Shown piece after piece: positions 31,992-38,317 of a DNA stretch of 38,317 nucleotides. Source of the DNA: CAYMAI01 sp964388445 (GTDB lineage: Bacteria; 4484-113; JAGGVC01). The notes under the pieces were generated by a model. That model was not told where the DNA came from and searched no databases. It saw only the letters and a list, made by a program, of their open reading frames with translations. Made by a program: the position numbers and the translations under genes. The stretch spans positions 1 to 38,317 of the forward strand of contig CAYMAI010000013.1 in assembly GCA_964388445.1 (NCBI GenBank), written 5' to 3'. Position 1 is the stretch's first letter; each line of letters starts with the position of its first letter.

Positions 31992-31997
31992 TATTAT
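31992..31997 (+). promoter_or_regulatory. -10 box of the exported beta-rich protein gene, leaderless
   Basis: TATTAT lies exactly six bases before GTG 32004, placing the transcript start on the start codon. No clear -35; TCGACA (31966-31971) is 20 bp away. Confidence 0.5.
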
Positions 31998-32003
31998 TTG
32001 AGA

Positions 32004-32768
32004 GTGCGCCTTTTTTTTTCACAACCTTTACCCGCTTTGATTACGGCGGTACTCGCCGTCTCTCCGTTTTTATTCGCGGCATTTACTGCGGACTCCGCGA
32101 GCGCCGCGACGTCGCGGCTGAATCAAATCGAAACCTCGCACACACTCGATTCGGGAAAAATCGAGCTGACGGGCGGATTCGGGTTTCGCGGAGTTACCGG
32201 CGGCGGAGAATTCGATGCGGTTTTTGTACGCGTGTCGGCGGGGATTTTCCGGGGTTTACAGGTGAATCTGGACGGGGCCTTGGGCGATTCGGATGCTCCG
32301 GTCGGCAATTGGATATACGCGTCCGGCACCGCTGAAATCCGCGGCGGCTGGAAGTACGAAATCGTGGAAGAGGGACTGGAGCGCATCGGAATGGCGGCGG
32401 GGATGGAGGGCATCGGCGCGGGCGGCGAACCGGAGTATTACTTGGTGTTCACGAAACACGCGACCGAGCTTTTCGGTTTTTCCGCGGGGCTCAAAGGCAA
32501 TACGTTCGGCGTGGAAGACAGCCCGAGGCCGTTCGGCGGCCTTACGATTAATTTCATTCCGGGAGCGGCGCGTGTGACGGCGGACTGGCAGATGAACGGC
32601 TCGGACGAGCTTAAATGTTACATCGCCGGTTTCGGCACGGCATATAAAATATCGGAAAGCGCGGAATTGGCGGTAAAGTGGTTTTCGATAAGCGGCAAAG
32701 GGGAAACGTTTGCCGAAGGGCGAGCGCAGAAGGACGTAATCGAATTCGAAATTACGGTTTCGATTTGA
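32004..32768 (+). CDS. Exported beta-rich protein, possible outer-membrane barrel
   Basis: The 254-residue protein starts at GTG 32004 (TATTAT six bases upstream). A signal peptide ends near ASAATS. The mature part consists of alternating amphipathic strands separated by short turns (GKIELTGGFGFRGV, FDAVFVRVSAGIFRGLQVNLDGAL, GTAEIRGGWKYEIV, YLVFTKHATELFGFSAGLKG, GGLTINFIPGAARVTADWQ). The strand EFEITVSI forms the end, though it does not finish in the usual terminal aromatic residue. This is the pattern of small outer-membrane barrels such as YjbH-like proteins. No enzymatic motif. It is divergent from cstA. Confidence 0.6.
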   Translation: MRLFFSQPLPALITAVLAVSPFLFAAFTADSASAATSRLNQIETSHTLDSGKIELTGGFGFRGVTGGGEFDAVFVRVSAGIFRGLQVNLDGALGDSDAPVGNWIYASGTAEIRGGWKYEIVEEGLERIGMAAGMEGIGAGGEPEYYLVFTKHATELFGFSAGLKGNTFGVEDSPRPFGGLTINFIPGAARVTADWQMNGSDELKCYIAGFGTAYKISESAELAVKWFSISGKGETFAEGRAQKDVIEFEITVSI

Positions 32769-32824
32769 GAAAAGGCGGCATTCGCCGCGCGGGGCGCGGT
32801 CGCGCCGAAGCGGCGAAAATCTGC

Positions 32825-32830
32825 TATTAT
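32825..32830 (+). promoter_or_regulatory. -10 box of the HypB-like gene
   Basis: TATTAT lies 37 bases before ATG 32868; the leader carries GGAG upstream of the start. No convincing -35. Confidence 0.4.
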
Positions 32831-32867
32831 CGATGCGGGGGAAGGGAATTTATATCTGGAGCGGAAA

Positions 32868-33536
32868 ATGATCGATGCGCGTGTGCTGAAAGCTATGGAT
32901 GCCGAGAACGATTATCTCGCAAGCGAGGTGCGCGGCACTTTGAGCGATCACGGAATAATGTGTTTCAACGTGATGGGCGGCCCAGGCGCGGGCAAGACCA
33001 GCCTAATCGAGCGCACGCTAGCGGAAATGAAAGACGAATTCAGGTTCGGGGTTATAACCGGAGACGTTTTTAGTTCATTCGACGGAGAGAAATTCGAGGC
33101 GATGGGCGTTCCCGCCGTGCAGATAAACACCGAAAGCTGCGCATACCTTACGTCGAATATGATACGCGAAGTCCTTATCGGTTTCGACCTCGACTCGCTG
33201 GACTGCCTTTTCATCGAGAATATCGGCAACCTGCATTGTCCGAGCGGATTCGATTTGGGGGAGGATTACCGGATAGCTGTGCTGTCGCTGCCGGAGGGCG
33301 ACGACAAAGTGGACAAATATCCGAAAATGTTCCGGGTCGCAGGCGCCGCGGTGCTTACGAAACTGGACCTTGCCGATTATACGGACTTCAATGTTTCGAA
33401 CGTGGAAGCGAAACTGCAAGTTCTTTCGCCCGACACGCTTATTTTCAAAACATCGGCGAAAACGGGCGAAGGACTAACCGATTTTACGAGCTGGATACGC
33501 GACCTAATAACCGAAGCGAAAAAGATGGGCGTGTAG
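32868..33536 (+). CDS. HypB-like GTPase with altered metal site
   Basis: The 222-residue protein starts at ATG 32868. It has the HypB/UreG G-domain: P-loop GGPGAGKTSL, GDVFSSFDGEKF, IENIGNLHCPSGFDLGE, SLPEGDDKVDKYPKMF, and base-recognition TKLD. HypB uses GTP hydrolysis to deliver nickel to hydrogenase. The site that normally reads GKGCHLD is here ESCAYLT, so the Cys-His pair is not kept in register, though Cys in NLHCP is. No N-terminal CxxCGC motif and no hydrogenase or hypA gene are nearby. It may serve another metallo-enzyme or have lost nickel binding. Confidence 0.85.
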   Translation: MIDARVLKAMDAENDYLASEVRGTLSDHGIMCFNVMGGPGAGKTSLIERTLAEMKDEFRFGVITGDVFSSFDGEKFEAMGVPAVQINTESCAYLTSNMIREVLIGFDLDSLDCLFIENIGNLHCPSGFDLGEDYRIAVLSLPEGDDKVDKYPKMFRVAGAAVLTKLDLADYTDFNVSNVEAKLQVLSPDTLIFKTSAKTGEGLTDFTSWIRDLITEAKKMGV

Positions 33537-33637
33537 CCCGAAGTAATAGAGTTATTGCCGTAGTTGTGTATGGCGGACGAGTTCCGCAAAGGGAAGGCCG
33601 CGCGCCTGCCGGGTGCTCGGTGAAAGGAGGTGTTGTC

Positions 33638-34486
33638 ATGCAAAACGGAAAGGGCGGGATGTGGGCGGTCGTATTGATTTTGGCGGCTGCCGGAATTTGG
33701 TACTTTTGGAACTCGAATAATTTTGCGATAAAAGAGCCGTCAATTGAGGAACAGATAAAAATTCAGTCCGATGCGATTCATAGCGGAGGCAGCGTCTCGC
33801 TTCCAATTCAAGTCGTTATTGGGAAAAACAAGATTAACTCGCTTGAAATGGCTTTCGTCGAAGGCGCATTGCGAGGCAACGGTTTTACGCAGGATACTAT
33901 GCCGGATTTAGGCAATCTAGGAGCGGGTACGCGCAGTTCCGGCATCGGGAACAGGGCTTATACCCACCATTCCGATACAGTCGGCGTGTTTGTTTTGTCC
34001 ATGGACTTCGGTGCGGGGAATATCCAAAGCATTTCCATCGTCGATTATGTATCTTTCGACGGCGGTTTCGGTTTTCAAAACGGCGGGCAAATTCCCGGTT
34101 CGGACGCCGGCATGAAAGGGAAAAAAACCTTCAAGGCTGGCATCGGACCGCTATTATTGGGAATGCCGGAAAAGAAAGTGAGAAACGCAATTTCGAAAAT
34201 TCCTCACGATTCGGCTTTAACTTTCAAAGACGTACTGAGTCAGCCTGAGCTCCTGAAAGGTCTGCCGAGCGATAGCGTGGCGGGCCTATCCTCGATGATG
34301 AGTTACCTGGACGAAAGCAGTTCTAGGCTTTCCCGCGGCCGATTTAGGTACACGTTCAGTTTTTCGTCGGGCAAGCTTTCGCAAATAACGGTAATGGATT
34401 TGGGCAACGTCGGTGTCGAGGCGGGACTGCCGCCGGAGATCGTCGCGTCGATGCTTCCGATGATGTTCGACAAGACATTGAAATAG
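33638..34486 (+). CDS. Membrane-anchored protein, paralogue A, function unknown
   Basis: The 282-residue protein starts at ATG 33638, seven bases after AGGAGG (33625-33630). One N-terminal membrane helix (WAVVLILAAAGIWYFW) anchors an extracytoplasmic domain. That domain holds IEEQIKIQSDAIHSGGSVSLPI, a central beta part with FVLSMDFGAGNIQSISIVDY, and RGRFRYTFSFSSGKLSQITVMD. No known family is recognised. The next gene has the same order of parts, so the two are tandem paralogues. The preceding 100-bp gap shows a small GCGGA/TCCGC hairpin (33573-33587) and no clear promoter. Confidence 0.7.
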   Translation: MQNGKGGMWAVVLILAAAGIWYFWNSNNFAIKEPSIEEQIKIQSDAIHSGGSVSLPIQVVIGKNKINSLEMAFVEGALRGNGFTQDTMPDLGNLGAGTRSSGIGNRAYTHHSDTVGVFVLSMDFGAGNIQSISIVDYVSFDGGFGFQNGGQIPGSDAGMKGKKTFKAGIGPLLLGMPEKKVRNAISKIPHDSALTFKDVLSQPELLKGLPSDSVAGLSSMMSYLDESSSRLSRGRFRYTFSFSSGKLSQITVMDLGNVGVEAGLPPEIVASMLPMMFDKTLK

Positions 34487-34506
34487 AGTGGAGTTGGTGA
34501 TTACTG

Positions 34507-35379
34507 GTGGATACCAAGCTGTTTTTCGCGGCGCTGATTTGTGTGGTAATCGCGGTTGCGATCGTTGCGGGATATTGGCATTATCAAGAGACTACGTTTT
34601 ATTCAATGCCGGTCGAAAACCCGATTAAAGAGCAGATTTCCGAGCAAACGGCGTATTTCAGAATATATTCCGAAGGAAGCGTTTTCCCGCCGCCGATTCC
34701 GATTGCCGTCGCGGGAACATTGCTTGCAAAATATTCGAAGGATGGGCTGATTGAGGACTTAAAAGCGGCGGGCTGCGTACAAATGCAGCAAAAGCCGCCG
34801 GAAACGCTCCAAATGCCGATGGAAGTTTACACAAGGACCGGCATCGGGTCTTTTGTCGTTCAGGATTACAAAAACTATACATTTCTTTACCACGCGCCGA
34901 GCGAAACCGAAATTGCGGTAGCGGTGATGGATAACGGTACGCTTTCGCTTCAGGCGGTGTATGTTCCGTCAAACAAAGTGAAGCTGACGGGCAAAATGCC
35001 GGCTGGCGCGGGTACCGCGCACGGTACGGGGCTGTCCGTCGCGGGGCTGACGTTGGGTTCGAGCTATGACGACGCTATGAAAACGGCGGGAAAGGCGCAC
35101 AAAATAGTATATCTTGAAACGCGTTCGAGAAACAGAGAAGAATATGAACGCGTAACCTTGACTTTTCCCAGAGGAATTTACGTTTATACGCTCACATTCG
35201 ATTCGGGAATACTCTCGGCAATCGAAATCAGCAACAGCGCGGTTCCGCTTGGCTGGCGGCTTCCGAAACTGCGAACCAAAGAACTGCGAAAGGCCGTCGA
35301 AGAGCAGTTCCTGCTCGACAGAGACATGTTTTACGATCCCGATACCGGTTCGCTCTCGCTTCCGAAAGGCAAGGGTTGA
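34507..35379 (+). CDS. Membrane-anchored protein, paralogue B, function unknown
   Basis: The 290-residue protein starts at GTG 34507 with GGTGA six bases upstream, 20 bp after the previous stop. One N-terminal membrane helix (LICVVIAVAIVAGYW) is followed by an extracytoplasmic domain. Parts line up with the previous protein: IKEQISEQTAYFRIYSEGSV, GLTLGSSYDDAMKTAG (like LLLGMPEKKVRNAIS), and RGIYVYTLTFDSGILSAIEI (like RGRFRYTFSFSSGKLSQITV). Both were likely made by gene duplication and share an operon. No known family is recognised. Confidence 0.7.
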   Translation: MDTKLFFAALICVVIAVAIVAGYWHYQETTFYSMPVENPIKEQISEQTAYFRIYSEGSVFPPPIPIAVAGTLLAKYSKDGLIEDLKAAGCVQMQQKPPETLQMPMEVYTRTGIGSFVVQDYKNYTFLYHAPSETEIAVAVMDNGTLSLQAVYVPSNKVKLTGKMPAGAGTAHGTGLSVAGLTLGSSYDDAMKTAGKAHKIVYLETRSRNREEYERVTLTFPRGIYVYTLTFDSGILSAIEISNSAVPLGWRLPKLRTKELRKAVEEQFLLDRDMFYDPDTGSLSLPKGKG

Positions 35380-35394
35380 CCGAGCGTGCCGTGA

Positions 35395-35422
35395 TTGAAT
35401 GCGGAGATGCCGGTGCTATAAT
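35395..35422 (+). promoter_or_regulatory. Promoter of alaS
   Basis: TTGAAT (35395-35400) and TATAAT (35417-35422) are 16 bp apart. The start site is expected near 35429, giving a 23-base leader. Confidence 0.65.
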
Positions 35423-35451
35423 TCCCGTTTCCCATCGGTTCAAGGCGCATT

Positions 35452-38268
35452 ATGACTGAAAAAACTGACAAAACCTGGAGTTCGGACAGGATACGCGAGG
35501 CGTTTCTGTCGTATTTCGAAAGCAAGGGTCACAGGCGGCTTTCGAGCGCGTCGCTCGTGCCCGTAAGCGACCCGTCGCTGCTACTCATTAACGCCGGTAT
35601 GGCGCCGCTGAAGAAGTATTTCGAAGGCTCGGAAGCGCCGCCCGCGCCGCGCTGCTGCTCGTCGCAAAAGTGCATCCGCACGATAGACATAGACGAAGTG
35701 GGGCGCACGAACCGGCATAACACATTTTTCGAAATGCTGGGCAATTTCAGTTTCGGCGATTATTTCAAGAAGGACGCCATAGATTTTTGCTGGGAGTTTT
35801 TGACATCGCCGCAGTGGATGAACATCCCGCCGGAACGCATTTATTCGACGGCACACGAAAGCGACGCGGACGCCTATGCGCTGTGGGAAAAAGTGTGGAG
35901 CCAAGCGGGTTACGAGCCGTCGAAACGCATATATAAGCTCGGCGACAAGCACAACTTCTGGGCGGCGGGGGCGACCGGGCCGTGCGGCTACGACAGCGAG
36001 GTTTATTTCGACCTCGCGCCGGAAACCGACGAGGCCGCCGCGGGCGCGCCGCCGGTAAACACGCGCGAATGGTTTGAATTCTGGGAAGACCGCGGCCGTT
36101 TCATCGAGGTTTGGAACAACGTGTTCATGGAATTCTATCGCGACGAAACCGGCGCGAAAACGCCGCTTCCGAAAAAAAACGTGGACACGGGGATGGGGCT
36201 GGAGCGGCTGGTGATGGTCAAGCAGGCGCTCGAAAAAGGCGAAAATTGGCAAACGGTTTTTCTAACCGACCTCTTCGATTACATCGTCGAAGCGGTATTC
36301 AAATCGCTGAAGCTGGCCGGCAGCATCGAAGATTTCCGGGCGCGCGTAAACACTTACGATTTTACGGGCAAGTTCGAACCGCTCGTCACGATAGCGGACC
36401 ATTTGCGGGCTTCGGTATTTCTGCTCGGCGACGGCGTAACGCCCACGAACGAGGGCAGAGGTTACGTTCTTCGCAGGCTCGCGAGGCGCATAGTTCAGTA
36501 CGGTTTCATTCTGACGCAGGGCAAGGCGGGCAGGTTTATCGTGCCCGTCGCGGAGGAAATCATCAGGCGGATGGGCCGCGCGTATCCGGAAATCAAATCC
36601 GAAGCGGACAAAATAAAAAAGTATTTGTCGCACGAAGAGGCGCAGTTCCTAACGCTGCTCGAAAGAAATTACGACGGGATTTACTCGGCGATAGAGAGAG
36701 CAAAAGCGGAAGGAACGAAAATGGACGGCGCAGTCGCTTTTCAGTTTCACGACTCGCAGGGCTTTCCGATAGACGTGACGCGAGACCTTTGCGCGCAGTT
36801 CGGAGTGGAGCTTGACGAAGAAGAATACGAGCGGTTGATGCGGGAACAGCGCGAGCGGGCGCGCGCATCGGCGAAGTTCGAAACCGATTTCGGCGGCGAT
36901 GAAGGCGGGCTGCCAATTGGCGAGTTTTGCGGATACGAGCGGCTGGATGCGGAGTCCGAAATCGTGTACGCGGGGCTTTTGAAGTTCGAAAGCGGGCGAA
37001 GGCTACTAAAAATCGTGACTAAACTTACGCCGTTTTACGCGCCGAGCGGCGGCCAGCTTGGCGACGTGGGGACAATCGAAATCGGCGATTTGAAACTTGC
37101 CGTATTCAATTCTTCGCAGAAAGGACATCATATTTGCGAAATCCCGATCGGCGCTGACGTCGACGAACTAGCGAAGTCCATAACCGGCAAAACGGCGGTA
37201 TTGCGGGTCGATCCCTCGAAGCGGCAGGCAATAGCGCGCGCGCATACCGCCACGCACCTTTTGCACAAGGCGCTAAAAACAGTGCTGGGAAGCCACGTTC
37301 AACAGGCGGGAAGCCAGCTGTATTACGACACTTTCAGATTCGATTTTTCGCACACTCAGCCGATGTCGGCGCAGGAAATCGCCGAAATCGAGCGGCTCGT
37401 ACGCGAGTGGATCGTGGAATCGCATCCGGTAACGACGGAGGAAATGCCTCTCGATCGTGCGAAAGCGCTGGGCGTGACCGCGCTGTTCGACGAGAAGTAC
37501 GGCGAGGTCGTGCGCGTCGTGACCGTGGGCACGCCGGACGAAGGCGGCGGCGCGGCGAAAGTCGTTACGCCGCATTATCCGTGGGTGCAGGAAGCGGTGG
37601 TTTCGCGCGAGCTTTGCGGCGGAACGCACGTGGCGCGCAGCAGCGACATCGGCGGATTTTCCATCGTGGGCGAGATGGGGATTGCGTCGGGAATGCGCAG
37701 AATTACGGCATTGACTGGCAAAGGAACCTGGAAAGTGCTTGCGGAAGAAAGCGGGTTCGCCCGGAGGATGAAGGCGGCGTTCAACCTGGAATTTGCCGAA
37801 ATCGAAGCCAAAATTGCGGAAACGGAAAACGAGCTGAAACTTACGCGCGAGAAACTGCTCGTCGCGGAGCGCGGCACGCTACTGCCGAAATTTCAGGAAC
37901 GAATCGAAAATAGCCATTCGAGCGAATCCGGTGTTGAGACCGTGCTGCTTGCGGTCGAAAACGTTGGCAGGGAATCGCTGAAATACCTTGCCGACAGAAT
38001 CTCGGAGCGATACCCCGGCGCGATTGTGCTGCTGGGCGAAAACGACGGCGGCAAGGCGGCGTTCGTTTGCAAAGTGCCGCCCGCGCTCGTCGCGAAGGGA
38101 TATAAGGCGGGCGACATCGTCCGCGTGGCGGCGCAAGCGTGCGGCGGCGGCGGCGGCGGCAGGCCCGACTTCGCGGAGGCAGGCGGCAAAGACGGCGGGC
38201 GCGTCAAGGACGGCATCGAAGCCGCAAGGGCGTTTATTGCGGAAAAAAGTGAAATGTCAGGCGGCTAA
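35452..38268 (+). CDS. alaS: Alanyl-tRNA synthetase
   Basis: The 938-residue enzyme charges tRNA-Ala. The class II catalytic core starts with IREAFLSYFESKGHRRLSS, LINAGMAPLKKYF, RCCSSQKCIR and FFEMLGNFSFGDYFK; VDTGMGLERLVM lies further on. The editing domain holds the zinc ligands RAHTATHLLH (His598 and His602) and CGGTH (Cys722 and His726). The C-Ala domain ends with a glycine-rich ACGGGGGGRPDFAEAGGKDGG. ATG 35452 follows a TTGAAT-16-TATAAT promoter by 30 bases, with a weak Shine-Dalgarno site (AAGGCG). Length is somewhat above the usual 870-880. Confidence 0.97.
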   Translation: MTEKTDKTWSSDRIREAFLSYFESKGHRRLSSASLVPVSDPSLLLINAGMAPLKKYFEGSEAPPAPRCCSSQKCIRTIDIDEVGRTNRHNTFFEMLGNFSFGDYFKKDAIDFCWEFLTSPQWMNIPPERIYSTAHESDADAYALWEKVWSQAGYEPSKRIYKLGDKHNFWAAGATGPCGYDSEVYFDLAPETDEAAAGAPPVNTREWFEFWEDRGRFIEVWNNVFMEFYRDETGAKTPLPKKNVDTGMGLERLVMVKQALEKGENWQTVFLTDLFDYIVEAVFKSLKLAGSIEDFRARVNTYDFTGKFEPLVTIADHLRASVFLLGDGVTPTNEGRGYVLRRLARRIVQYGFILTQGKAGRFIVPVAEEIIRRMGRAYPEIKSEADKIKKYLSHEEAQFLTLLERNYDGIYSAIERAKAEGTKMDGAVAFQFHDSQGFPIDVTRDLCAQFGVELDEEEYERLMREQRERARASAKFETDFGGDEGGLPIGEFCGYERLDAESEIVYAGLLKFESGRRLLKIVTKLTPFYAPSGGQLGDVGTIEIGDLKLAVFNSSQKGHHICEIPIGADVDELAKSITGKTAVLRVDPSKRQAIARAHTATHLLHKALKTVLGSHVQQAGSQLYYDTFRFDFSHTQPMSAQEIAEIERLVREWIVESHPVTTEEMPLDRAKALGVTALFDEKYGEVVRVVTVGTPDEGGGAAKVVTPHYPWVQEAVVSRELCGGTHVARSSDIGGFSIVGEMGIASGMRRITALTGKGTWKVLAEESGFARRMKAAFNLEFAEIEAKIAETENELKLTREKLLVAERGTLLPKFQERIENSHSSESGVETVLLAVENVGRESLKYLADRISERYPGAIVLLGENDGGKAAFVCKVPPALVAKGYKAGDIVRVAAQACGGGGGGRPDFAEAGGKDGGRVKDGIEAARAFIAEKSEMSGG

Positions 38269-38271
38269 GAA

Positions 38272-38317
38272 TTGATAAGAGAATACCTACAACTATTCGA
38301 AAAAGCCAAAAAGAACT
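38272..38317 (+). CDS. Possible start of a downstream gene, cut by the window end
   Basis: A frame opens at TTG 38272, three bases after the alaS stop, behind AGGCGG (38259-38264), and stays open to the last base. It reads IREYLQLFEKAKKN. Too short to identify; a chance frame is possible. Confidence 0.3.
   Translation, partial: MIREYLQLFEKAKKN

Overview
This window is ordinary-density chromosomal DNA from an uncultured-looking bacterium of fairly high GC content. Several lipoprotein signal peptides, a RpoE/anti-sigma/RseB-type envelope-stress cluster, two CsgG-family proteins and a small beta-rich exported protein suggest a cell with an outer membrane, but I cannot name a phylum. TGA is an ordinary stop in many genes here (for example 3547, 9960, 14893, 20446, 32766). 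That makes the single in-frame TGA at 3227-3229 stand out.

Layout. Bases 1-360 hold an elongator-type tRNA-Met on the minus strand. Bases 493-3526 hold two CsgG-family secreted proteins and a thioredoxin-fold (TlpA-type) lipoprotein. In that lipoprotein the first cysteine of the CxxC site is a TGA codon followed directly by a SECIS-like stem-loop, so it is very probably a selenoprotein. Bases 3547-4131 hold a nitroreductase. Bases 4385-8812 hold two large lipoproteins, one with dockerin-like and PKD parts, the other an M6-like HEIGH metallopeptidase with a calcium-loop tail; the middle of this pair (about 5205-8040) is clearly AT-richer than everything around it. Bases 8846-13699 are minus-strand genes: nnrD-alr (overlapping) and dinB-like plus a beta-propeller lipoprotein. 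Then come a M19 dipeptidase, a DUF389 membrane protein, a cation/proton antiporter, an isochorismatase-fold hydrolase and an NfnA-type flavoprotein (to 19512).

Bases 19532-23374 are minus strand: sigma factor, zinc-finger anti-sigma and RseB-like protein in order, then pth overlapping a conserved protein often labelled quinate dehydrogenase. Citrate synthase and a polytopic membrane protein follow on the plus strand to 26054. Then on the minus strand lie a Fic protein with a five-copy repeat array in front of it, a single-ring Clp/AAA+ unfoldase, a nucleotide-sugar epimerase and CstA. The window ends on the plus strand with an exported beta-rich protein, a HypB-like GTPase with an altered metal site, two tandem paralogous membrane-anchored proteins and alaS.

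Two themes cut across the window. First, seven genes (at 11561, 13768, 16587, 21072, 25074, 30058, 32004) start with GTG or TTG six to eight bases after a TATAAT-like hexamer and have no Shine-Dalgarno site, so their mRNAs are probably leaderless; the other genes mostly use ATG with a good Shine-Dalgarno site. Second, extracytoplasmic functions (lipoproteins, redox, envelope stress) are over-represented. The most notable items are the selenocysteine lipoprotein, the leaderless promoter architecture, the AT-rich mosaic segment and the repeat array before fic.
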